The position numbers and the translations under genes were made by a program. Positions 37,333 to 46,327 of a stretch of 64,000 nucleotides of DNA are shown in pieces. The stretch spans positions 3,528,483-3,592,482 of the forward strand of contig NW_021167081.1 in the NCBI RefSeq assembly GCF_003711515.1, read 5' to 3'. The number at the start of each line of letters is the position of its first letter. Position 1 is the stretch's first letter. The notes beneath the pieces are model-generated. The model was not told the DNA's origin. It did not search any database and was given only the letters and a program-made list of their open reading frames with translations. The DNA comes from Sodiomyces alkalinus F11. Its lineage: Eukaryota > Ascomycota > Sordariomycetes > Glomerellales > Plectosphaerellaceae.

Positions 37333-37534
37333 TATTAACGGCTAGTCATAAGTCTAAACTAATAAGTAACGCCGAATACTTATAGTATCTAGAACTAAGG
37401 AAAGAATGAAGAGAAGGTAAAACGTCTATCTTGCCAGGGGTAGCTATAGGTTAGCTACCTAGTTGGTAAGAGGTCTATACGGTGTCCCGGCTTAGTACGG
37501 CCAGAACCCTAGCTAATAGAGTCAGCCTATAATA
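37333..37534 (-). repeat. 5' LTR of chromovirus D
   Basis: 202-bp partner of 29879-30077. On the minus strand it starts TATTATAGGC. The ggtat target duplication follows at 37535-37539. Confidence 0.88.
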
Positions 37535-37539
37535 GGTAT

Positions 37540-37781
37540 TAGAGGAAGTAGGTGGCGTACCAGGGTATATAGTAATACGCCCGGGTAAGGTTTTTAGGGT
37601 ATATTTTATATATATTACTTAGCCCCGTTTATAGTACTAATTAAGGTAGATATATATTTCCTCAGAGTGCTTTTAGAACTCTCTAAGCAATAAGAATAAT
37701 AGGTTTTATACCGATATTCTTAGTTTACGGCTTTAATTCGAGCAGAATAGTCAGGATTAAGCCTATAGTTCTAGGGGGGTG
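37540..37781 (+). other. Internal 3' part of LTR element F with purine tract
   Basis: Continuation of 29541-29878 after the chromovirus insertion. It ends in AGGGGGGTG (37773-37781), a polypurine tract where plus-strand DNA synthesis starts in LTR elements. No domain identified. Confidence 0.55.
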
Positions 37782-37973
37782 TGTTAGATGCCTATAGCTA
37801 CTATATCGGGGTATAACTTGCGCTATTTTATACACGGATAGAGTACTTCCGACCGATATATCTATATCGATTTCCCCTTATTTTACCTTATAGTTAGATA
37901 TTTCCGCAGAGTATCTTTTACTCTTCTTCAATACACACACACATCTTTGGCGTATCTTATTTGTGTGCTAACA
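37782..37973 (+). repeat. 3' LTR of element F
   Basis: 192 bp beginning TGTTAG and ending CTAACA, perfect 6-bp inverted termini with canonical TG...CA, directly after a polypurine tract. It contains a short CA-repeat (37931-37942) that escaped RIP. No 5' partner lies in the window. Confidence 0.7.
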
Positions 37974-37994
37974 GATTATGTATACTTATAACTG

Positions 37995-38121
37995 TGTTGG
38001 ACCGTCAGGGAACCGCTGCCACCGTATTTTATATAGTGCAGATTCTGCAAGCGTCCACCCGGATTATAATCTTGGCAATCCGGCCCGTTACGTAATCGAA
38101 AACACTATGGTCTGTTCGACA
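37995..38121 (+). repeat. LTR family X, least mutated copy
   Basis: Begins TGTTGGACCGTCAGG and ends CTGTTCGACA. Matches 40638-41054 (after removing the LTR B inside it) and the split copy at 12132-12870. CA/TG are largely kept, so this copy shows the unmutated form. Confidence 0.75.
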
Positions 38122-38196
38122 AACCCCGAGGTCCGAAGCCCTTAGTTAGGCATGGATCCCCTGGGGACCCCGTTGTGGTCCTGTGCCTATGCGACA
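38122..38196 (+). repeat. Truncated 3' end of LTR family B
   Basis: 75 bp matching the last part of LTR B (CCGAGGTCCGAAGCCCTTAG ... GCCTATGCGACA) with CA/TG intact. It abuts LTR X without its own 5' part, a recombination or deletion product. Confidence 0.75.
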
Positions 38197-38262
38197 TAAG
38201 TTATGCTGTATCTGACAGAGATTGGATATGAATGTAGTGCATACACAAGAAGCAACAAACAT

Positions 38263-38765
38263 CTAGGCAGTCGATTTCTTATCCGTCTCCGTCTTGATTT
38301 GGTTCAATTTCAATCTCACTAAATCTGGCTTGGGACAACTCGGCGTCGCCGCTGTATTCCCTTGGTGGGCGTAGAAGGCTCCACAGCATTGGTACAAAGC
38401 GAGAACAGCAGACTGGCATTTCGTTTCGTCATAGTTGTTCTGAGAAAGACACTCTGGCAAACTCCAGGACGAAATAAGCAGACGCCTATATGCACGATCT
38501 TGCCATGATGCTGTGCAGCTCCATATCTGGGAAGAGGACTGACTTTGAATCTTGCACTACAGTAAGAGGCCAACCATCGGGTGCCGGGTCAGTGAGTATA
38601 ATGACCGAGTGATCAAGTTTGCACGTTTTAGCAGGATCTCTTACAGCTTCGGGGTGACAGGGCAGGTTCTCCTGTCGGTCGGGTTTGACGGTCTAGTTTA
38701 CTCCATGAGAATGTTTGCATGACCTTTGGATGGTTATGACAGAAGTCCCATGATTGACGTACCAT
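38263..38765 (-). CDS. CMC4: CMC4-like mitochondrial twin-CX9C protein, 84 aa, four exons
   Basis: Small CHCH protein of the mitochondrial intermembrane space, homologous to yeast Cmc4 and human CMC4 (p8MTCP1). Predicted exons on the minus strand are 38763-38765 (ATG only), 38645-38692, 38544-38556 (13 nt) and 38263-38453. Introns are 70, 88 and 90 nt with GTACGT/CTAG, GTAAGA/GTAG and GTCAGT/CCAG ends; a CTGAC branch-like site lies in the second. The spliced frame gives CHPEACKIQKC (C13-x9-C23) and C34-x9-C44, plus C18, C45 and C61, the family pattern, then SCPKPDL. Family members are imported and oxidised by Mia40/Erv1 and linked to respiratory chain biogenesis. The first exon is the least certain part. 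Confidence 0.85.
38544..38556 (-). other. CMC4: 13-nt microexon of the CMC4-like gene
   Basis: TGCAAGATTCAAA between GTAG and GTCAGT. It supplies C-K-I-Q and the first base of a split Lys codon. Without it the conserved ACKIQKC core and reading frame cannot be formed. Confidence 0.85.
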
Positions 38766-38917
38766 AGTGAGGACACAAAGAATCTTAAGACCTTGCTGGC
38801 GGGGTTGAGAGTCTACATTGTAGTCACTCCGCGATGTCAGGTACCTTATGCTTAGAACTATTTCGGAAGACATTGTTTGTCCAAGGAATTATATTTATCC
38901 GGATCTGGACGCGGTGA

Positions 38918-39738
38918 AGTCGGACCACACTAATTCGGCCATCCCCTAAATATGGCCACGCAAACCACCACACCGAAAAACGGGATTTTATACCCTTATT
39001 GTTCTACTAACCGTGAAAGCATACTCTATAAAATTAGGATATTAGGCAGATAGTTATACGGTTATTATATATAAAGGTTTATTCCCTTTATATATCAATA
39101 CTATAAGCTAAAATTAGAGCTAGAAGTTCCTGTTAGTATTATCTAATACTTTATTAGTAAGCCTTAACAGAATATAAAATTCTATAGTAACTTAACAGAA
39201 TTAAAATACTATAGCGACTATATCTTAAAAGAATTATAAAATCTAGTATAGTCTATATATTAACTCGTAAGTCGTAAGTCTATATTATATATTAGCTTTT
39301 AAGTTATTTAAGAAAAACGTTTCTTATAGTAAAGTTTACTATAGGAGAAATTCATGTCTAATATAGAAGATTAAGTATAATAGATTTTATAACTATAACT
39401 TTACTTATAGATAGCCTGTATTTTATAAATATATTGAATATATACTAGTTATAATATCTTAGTCCCGTTAATTTATTATAGAATTTTCGATTCTCTTAAG
39501 GTTTACTAATAAATTATTAGATAATACTACCAGGAACTTCTAGCTCTAATTTTAGCTTATGGTATTAGTATATAAAAAGAATACACTTATATATATAATA
39601 ACCTTATAACTATCTACTTAGTATCTTATTCTAGAGTAACCTTTTATAGTTAGTAATATAACAGGGGTATAAAATCCCGTTTTTTGGTGTGGTTGGGTGG
39701 CTATATTTGGGGGATGGCCGAATTGGTGTGGTCCGACT
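38918..39738. mobile_element. 821-bp foldback / MITE-like inverted-repeat element
   Basis: The ends are inverted copies beginning AGTCGGACCACAC. Similarity runs about 230 bp inward on each side, including GGGTATAAAATCCCGTTTTT and TAAAATTAGAGCTAGAAGTT. Similarity then weakens toward a central 9-bp palindrome at 39325-39343. No coding capacity. The AGTC...GACT ends recall Fot1/pogo-type elements, which duplicate TA; a TA follows the right end (39739-39740) but the left flank is GA, so the class is tentative. It lies about 150 bp upstream of the CMC4 start. Confidence 0.75.
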
Positions 39739-40637
39739 TATACGGAGTACCTAGTAACCTAGAAGAGGTAGGTGCCTTGGCAGTCCCTAATCACACTGGA
39801 TCATCCACGCTCCTTCTCAGCTTAGTCCCAGGCATTAATGACGGCTTCTCTGACAAGCCGTACATGCCGAGAGCTTAAAGTACGGCAGAGTAAACTTCAC
39901 TTATAATGCCCACATTTGTGTCGGGTCTTACGTTCTCGGCCTGTCTCTTAATCACCTATCATAAGGTAATTGAGACGAGGGCAAAGTTCATCCGACTTCA
40001 AGTTCGTTATAATCATAGAATACCATTGCGAACGCTATCTAAGAGCCATGAGTGCATTCGGCAATCCTGGTGGCTCCAGAGCCTATGCCAAACCCACCCC
40101 GTAAGGCCCTGCCACCTCCCTACCTTGAAAGGTTCATGTCTAATATCTTATAGTCCCCAACGCGGCAGTTTCCCTCTCGACCATGACGGTGAGGCACGAA
40201 TTGTTAACATGAGGTCACTAGCACCAGCTAACACTACATCGCGTTCCTGTATCAGGAGAATGCAAACACATAATGAAGACATACTTGGCTTGTATGACAA
40301 AAGCCCAAAGCGTGAATGATTCTACTTGTCGTGGATTGGCCAAGGCTTACCTTGCCTGCCGAATGGACAGGTAAGTAACCGTTGCTACCAGAATTAAAGC
40401 CACCATACGCACGCCGTGATTGTACTGATCACCCTTCAATTCAGTAACTTGATGGCCAAAGACGACTTTAAGAATCTTGGGTTCTTGGAGGAAGAGAAGT
40501 TGCTGGTGCAGTCAACGAAAACCAGTGAACCACAGTGCTAGTCCGAAGGACAGCAGAGGACAGTATCAGATACAGCGTAGTTACAATCGTCATAAAGTAG
40601 GTCAAAATTGATAAAGGCAATTGTGTGTAATTGTAAC
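39739..40637 (+). other. Non-RIP DNA with a hypothetical 137-codon frame, no recognised product
   Basis: Normal CA/TG content. The longest frame is + 39906-40319, with no family resemblance, mixed composition and no clear membrane segment beyond one weak hydrophobic patch near its start. A 64-codon + frame at 39684-39878 begins inside the inverted-repeat element and is not credible as a gene. It may be intergenic or a decayed gene. The minus strand gave nothing recognisable. Confidence 0.3.
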
Positions 40638-41054
40638 TGTTCAGGACCGTCAGGTGTCGCACGTCAAATAGCACTTGGATGATTAACTTAGTAGAGCAGA
40701 AATCTCGTGTATGTGTATTATGTTAAGTTATATCTGTGTGAGTCTTTTATGCCCTTAATTTAGGTGTTGAAGACTCTGCTATGGGTACTATATTATTTGG
40801 ATCCCCTCCGGTCTTTTCCGGTATCCGTCCCTATTATATCCTGATACCCGAGGTCCGAAGCCCTTAGTTAAGGAGTAAATCCCCCCTAGATCCCCTATAG
40901 ACCACGTCGTGGTCCTGCCTATACGATATTAGGCAACTACTCCTACTATAATATCTAGTAAAGATTCTATAGATATCTACCCGGATTACTAAGATTGTAA
41001 CCTCGGTTAAATCCGGTCCGTTATATAACCGTAAGAACTACGGTCTATTTAACA
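40638..41054 (+). repeat. LTR family X, probable 5' LTR, split by a solo LTR B
   Basis: TGTTCAGGACCGTCAGG at the left and TCTATTTAACA at the right, with LTR B (40655-40928) inside. After removal about 138 bp remain, like the other X copies. Left of the insertion CA/TG are intact; to the right RIP is heavy. Confidence 0.75.
40655..40928 (+). repeat. Solo LTR, family B, inside LTR X
   Basis: 274 bp, TGTCGCACGTC to CTATACGATA. Target duplication is tcagg (40650-40654) and ttagg (40929-40933), differing by one CpA-to-TpA change. No internal sequence. Confidence 0.85.
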
Positions 41055-41499
41055 CACCCCTTAATCGCCCTAAAATATTAGTTAGGCGATTAAAGCTATA
41101 AGAGCCGTTATTCCGACTATAGTTCTCTTATAGTCCTATAAGTTTCCTTTTTCGGAATCCTATCTTCCACACACAACTGCAATATACGTACAGTTATAAT
41201 AACCGTAAACAACTATAACGTTATTTTTAAGCCTTTTACGTAGAAACTAATTCAACCCCTTTAGTTAATTAAAGAAAGTCGTAGGTATAATCATAAGGAC
41301 TTGGACTAGGACCCGTCGTTCTATTTTAGAGCTAATTACCACCACGTTACAGAATCCCGCTTCCTATCTATCTACCGGTTCTATATCCTAGTAACTACTA
41401 CTACCCTTATAATTAACGGATAAGCTTATCTATTCGATTAAAGCTATTCCCAATAGTCGTAAGAGTTATAACGCTCGTAATAATAGTTCTACCGCCTCG
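41055..41499 (+). pseudogene. 5' internal sequence of element X (possible copia gag start)
   Basis: Follows LTR X and is cut by LTR B at 41500. A + frame near 41320-41480 reads ELITTTLQNPASYLSTGSIS, with TAA/TAG breaks elsewhere. It is Ser/Thr/Asn-rich as in copia Gag N-termini, but there is no diagnostic motif. Confidence 0.4.
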
Positions 41500-41774
41500 T
41501 GTCGTACGTTAAAATAGGACTTATATAATTAACTTAATAGAGCAGAAATCTCGTGTATATGTATTATATTAAGCTATATATGTATAAGTCTTTTATAGCC
41601 TTAATTTAGGTGGTAAAGACTTTATTATGGGTATTATATTATGTAGATCCTATCCGGTCTTTTCCGTTATCCGCCCTTATTATATCCTAATACCCGAGGT
41701 CCCCGAGATCCGAAGCCCTTAGTCAGGCATAGATCCCCCAGAGACTACATTACAGTCCGTGTGCCTATATAACA
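41500..41774 (+). repeat. 5' LTR of family B element
   Basis: 275 bp from TGTCGTACG to TATATAACA, the same length as the copy at 10004-10278. It has internal sequence on its right, so it is a 5' LTR. Confidence 0.85.
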
Positions 41775-42700
41775 CACCCTCTTAGTTAAGGTGGGTCTTC
41801 CCAGGTTAACTAACTAATTAGAGGCTTCGGTGTAAACTAAAAGTTCTTAACTTTTCTATTCCAAAATTAATAGTTAAGGGAAAAACGCCCTTATAAAAAG
41901 GATCTAAATCGGCCCTATTTAACCATTTAATTTGATTCTATCTTAATCAGTTCCTCGATCCTGATTAGCCGGATCTACTTAATCGGATCTACCTTTATCG
42001 GATCTGCTACGCCCTCGGGGGCCTTTATCATTATTACCGCCGCGGCTTTAACGAGTTTAATCTCTTTATATTTATATAGTTATTTTAACTACTTAATATA
42101 ATCCTTTTAATCCGTTAAATTAAGCTATTACTATAGTCTTTTAGTCCTGTCTCCGGTAATACCTTCGTTAATCTATCCGCGATTATATCCTTTGTATTAA
42201 TATACGTAACCTTAAAAGACCTTGCTATACAAACTAGCACGACCACTAATTATAAATATCGACGTGTTATAGCCTTATTCGTAGGCGTTATACCTTCTTA
42301 TTAATAAGGTTAATAGTCTACTAATTATTATAGTATAGCTATAGTTATTTTTAATCTAACCGAAGCTTTAGATCCCTTAATATCCGAGTAATAAATAACG
42401 TCTCCTTAGCGGCCTTTATAAGAGCGAGTAGTTCCGACTCTATTAACGATATCGTAACTATCGGTTACGTACCCGCCTTCTAGTTAATAGTGCTACTAAA
42501 AAGCTTTATCGCGTATCCTTAAGAGCTCTTACGATCTAGATTATGCCTGAAAGACGCGTCGCTTACAGTTAGGAAGAGTCTATCCCCACCGAATTCTGGG
42601 TAGTAGTGTCTTATATAATATAGGAATAGCAGTACTTATTAAGCCCTTTTAAGGTGGTTAGAGAAGGGGTTAACGTTATATTAGGAAACCTTCGAATAGT
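41775..42700 (+). pseudogene. Family B internal region (leader and gag start), cut by gypsy C
   Basis: Homologous to the minus strand of 11474-11083. A frame from about 41940 is Ser/Leu/Asp-rich with TAG/TAA breaks. No 3' continuation or 3' LTR was recognised after gypsy C (63458 onward), though the element may continue there. Copia-like by its short TG...CA LTRs and 5-bp duplications only; the pol type is not seen. Confidence 0.55.
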
Positions 42701-43061
42701 GTAACCGCGTAGATACGGCATTAGAGTGGTTTCGGCAGACAGTTACATAACCCCCCTTTTTAAGGCCGCCGGATCCACTACCTATATATATATTAAGGAC
42801 AGGCTTAGGATATCCCTATGAAGGGATTATTATTTAATTATTATCCTCTTTTATAATTACTTATTCTACGTTTAAGGTATCTTTCTAGTTTAACTTACAT
42901 TACCCTGATTAGAATAGTGACTACCGATCTACTTCTTCGCTAAAGGTTATAGTGGTATTAGTTATATTTTGGTTATATATCGTGGTTTTACTGGACTAAC
43001 CTCTTTATCTGATCTTTGTTTTAACAATCTAGTGCTACTACGTCTTTATCTAGTTATAATA
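42701..43061 (+). repeat. 5' LTR of gypsy C
   Basis: Starts TGTAACCGCG and shares long blocks with 63089-63457, such as CTACTTCTTCGCTAAAGG and TATATCGTGGTTTTACTGGA. The sequence TAGTACTCGGAGGCGG follows at once, possibly a RIP-altered tRNA primer site (TGG...), not verified. Confidence 0.88.
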
Positions 43062-43069
43062 TAGTACTC

Positions 43070-46050
43070 GGAGGCGGATTTATTCGGCGTTCCTAAGGTG
43101 TTCTAACCCTAATTAGAGTAATAAAGGCGCTTAAGGGAGGTTCCGGCCCTCCTAAACGGACTATTGGTTAACGACCCCTGAAGAATATAAAGATAATAAC
43201 CGAGGAAGGATTTAACACTTTAAGACCGAGGGGAGATTTACCCTAATAGATTTAGAAAAAAAAAAGAAACGATTATATAGGTAAGATAGGAAGCTTTTAG
43301 TATTTTTAATTATAAGACCCTCCGCCGCGGAGGTGATAATTATAGGAATAGAAGAAACTGATTAGATTATAATAGAGTTAGATTCCGGATATAGAATAGA
43401 CTTAATAAGGGGCTTATAACCTCTATTACTAATAAAAATAGACTCTCGCACGATAGCGAAGACAGGATAAGACGGCTGAGAGTAGCCTACCCAGATTAGG
43501 GTAATAAACCCCTAATAACCTAAAGAAAACGCTAATACCGAGCTTAGGAGCGAAATAATAAGGCCTTATATAAGGACCTGATAGTCTAATAGATATGACC
43601 TCTACGGACCCCGTGAGTAAGTTATAATACTTCTTCGTAAGACTTAGCATATAATATTACTAATATTATTATCTATAAGTATAGTCCCTTTATTAATAGG
43701 CAATCTCCTAATCATAGGGGGCCTTTCCCTTTAAGGTGAGTTAGAAAAGCTTAACCTCGAAGATAACTATCACGGAGTATAACCTAGGACCGCCCTCTTA
43801 TTAAAGACTTTATTACTCTTATTAAGATAAGATAATATATATAATAACCTGGCTAGTATCTAGAATACGTATATAATCTTTTTACTAGACGATCAGTTCT
43901 AAAAGCCTTTCCCTGAACGCCCTAACCCTAATATTATTACTCGCCTACCCCCCGCACTTATACTTAAAATACTATAGGTACTTAGACTTAGTATCGCGAG
44001 CCTACCCCTATTATCGTTATTAGCGACTCTAACGATAAGGCTCTATTACCGGCTATTCTCCCTATTCTTATACCCGCTACTTCTGCTTCCCCTAATTAGA
44101 GGAACCATGATACCGGGGCTACGGCCTTACCTCCGCCCGCTCCTAGGCCGATTACTATATCCGCCGCGGCTCTAAGTACTATTTCGATAACTACCCCTAA
44201 TACTACCCCTATTACTGCCCCTAGATTATCCTTTAGATCTGCCCCTACCTAATAATCGACTATTACCCCTGCCAAGCCTGCCTTTACTACCTAGCCCGTT
44301 TCGAACCCTCTTACTACTACTACCCCTAAGCGCTAATAGTCCCTAGCTACCGCTAAAGACCTAATTAAGCTATTATGGGCCTAAATAAGCCGTAACCGAG
44401 AGAGTATTATCGCTAAGGTTATTAGAGTACTACCTCCTACTACTACCACATTAAGAGTACCCTTAAATCCCCTCGCTACTAGAGCTCCCCGCTTTTGTAG
44501 TAAGTCCCTCTTTATATTCCTTTAGTAGTACGATAACTATACAAAGCTTAACCGTCTTAGCAAAGCCGATAAGATTATCTATATTATTCTATACACGGAT
44601 ACGGCTATTTATCCCGCTATCGAATACCTAGTTAAAGAGGTTTAAGCCGCTAAGAGTGGTTAGTCTAATTTAGTTAAGAAGCTCGTTAGAGAGTAGTCTT
44701 ATCTAGATCCTAACTACTAACTTAACTTCTCTTATAAGATTTATTAGCTTAGCGTAAAATATAAGATATTAAGATTAATAGCGTTTATTAGGTTAAGGAC
44801 TTACTATAGTAAATAACTATCTAAAAGGCTACGGCCGAGCGGGCTTAAGGCACTTTTATTAAGGACTCCGAGCTCTATAGTATTATCCTTACTATTCTAT
44901 ATAGGGATTTTTATATATTCATTGCTAATAAGCTTAAGATCCGAGGCACCGACTTAAGAAAGATAGTTAAGAGCTATAGGCTACTTTCGGAAATACTACG
45001 CGAGTAGTCTATGGATATCTAGGAAGTAAAGCGTAAATCTATAGACAGAGATGCTATACTAGGTATAGCTAAGTCTAATTAGCCTAATAGTACCACTTTC
45101 TAGCCTATAATCTTAAGGCGGCCTACTATAGTCTAGGAGTCTATAGTCTCTTAATCGGATATAGATAAGCTCGCCGACCTCCTTAAGAAGTATACTATTT
45201 CCCTTATTTATAATATAGCTAAAGGCGTTAAGGGTATTACTACTTAGGTGCTCGCCCTCTTAAAGAGGATAGGCACGGAAAAAGTTTAAGCCCTTTTTAC
45301 TTTAAAGTCTAATCTAAAGAATACCTTTTATACCATCCATAAATATACCCCTTAGCCTATAATAACTACTTTAGTACAATTCGCCGCCCCTAAGTAGGCT
45401 AATAGTACCGCATATTAGCCTAATAACGCTTAGTATACCGAGTAGATCTACTACGGAGGACCCCGCCCTAGATATAATAACCGACGTAATAATAACCGCC
45501 TAACCTAGTAACACGATAACCGCCTAGGATAGTAAGAAGGTGCCTAGAATAACGGCTAGCCCCCTCTAACTCGCTACTACTATCACGGCTAAGAAGGGTA
45601 TCGGAGAGATAACTACCTTATCCTAATCTATAATAACGTCTATAACCTAGTTAAGTAGTAGTTCCCCGAGTATTTAGTTATAGATAAGAACGGTACCTAG
45701 GTAACCTATCTAGAGAGTAAGCTACGAGTTAACGGGTACCAACTACACTAACGCCTTATACTATATTAGCTAGCTACTAAGGTCTATAGCCGATTTAAGG
45801 AACTCGTAGACCTTTATATTAAGACCTCCTAGCCCGCCACCCTCCCTTATACGACTAAAAAGACTAATAGGCTTATAATTAAGTATATAGTTAAGCAGGT
45901 ATAGAAGTAATAGGCCGGTTCGAGTAGTTAGACTAATTAAGCCACTTAAGCCTTAAGAGTCACTAAGGTCACGGGATCTATTAATTTTATTATCACTAGA
46001 GTATATACTACGTCTATATCTTAATATACTTCGATTAACCCCTAGGACCC
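43070..46050 (+). pseudogene. gag relic of gypsy C
   Basis: Plus-strand frames with TAG/TAA breaks. A Thr/Pro/Ala-rich region lies near 43960-44460. A charged, capsid-like part follows from 44500 to 45400. A Tyr/Asn/Arg-rich stretch near 45450-45620 ends YYHG-x-EGYRRDN, which resembles a degraded CCHC knuckle, but one expected Cys codon is Gly and does not fit RIP. The adjacent 46064 LINE insertion lies in its C-terminal part or between gag and protease. Confidence 0.5.
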
Positions 46051-46063
46051 TCTTCGTACTACT

Positions 46064-46314
46064 TTCTGTTTCTTGTTTTTTTAATTCATTACGCGCATAC
46101 AGCTCTAAAGCTATGGCGCGGCGCCTGTCGCCCTAAGGGCTAGAGGCTGTTAGAAGCTAAGTACAGTAAAATAGAGCGTACTAGATAAAGGAAATCCTCC
46201 GTAACAATCTGCCTAATAAAACCTAATAGGTAAAAAACCAAAGCAAAATAACTAGACCGCAGGAATCGTGGTTTGCGCCCTGTACTACTCTGCCGAGTCT
46301 ATTTTAGTATTTAT
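46064..46314 (-). mobile_element. 5'-truncated LINE copy (251 bp of 3' end)
   Basis: Matches 50400-50620, the 3' end of the full LINE, same orientation. A T-rich start on + equals a poly-A tail on -. Perfect 13-bp target duplication TCTTCGTACTACT at 46051-46063 and 46315-46327. A typical abortive reverse-transcription insertion. Many CA/TG survive here, so it is less mutated than its host element. Confidence 0.92.
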
Positions 46315-46327
46315 TCTTCGTACTACT

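Larger units (their letters stand above)
29879..37534 (-). mobile_element. Complete Ty3/gypsy chromovirus D (7.7 kb), RIP-inactivated
   Basis: Direct repeats at 29879-30077 and 37333-37534 with a perfect 5-bp target duplication ggtat at 29874-29878 and 37535-37539. On the minus strand: gag with CCHC knuckle, protease, RT, RNase H, integrase, chromodomain, then about 2.1 kb with an opposite-strand frame before the 3' LTR. Same organisation as chromovirus 1 but with different LTRs. Inserted in the 3' part of another LTR element (F). Confidence 0.9.

Noticed and set aside
38319..38873. Minus-strand open frames 38319-38573 and 38628-38873 as separate genes
   Set aside because: They run through the introns and wrong frames of the spliced CMC4 gene; only the spliced reading gives the conserved Cys pattern.
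39684..39878. 64-codon + frame as a gene
   Set aside because: It starts inside the right terminal repeat of the inverted-repeat element and has no family resemblance.
43062..43077. tRNA primer binding site after the gypsy C 5' LTR
   Set aside because: The position is right, but the bases are RIP-altered and no specific tRNA could be matched, so it is only mentioned as a possibility.
45578..45613. CCHC knuckle in gypsy C gag
   Set aside because: One ligand position is Gly (GGC), which RIP cannot produce from Cys, so the motif is not claimed.
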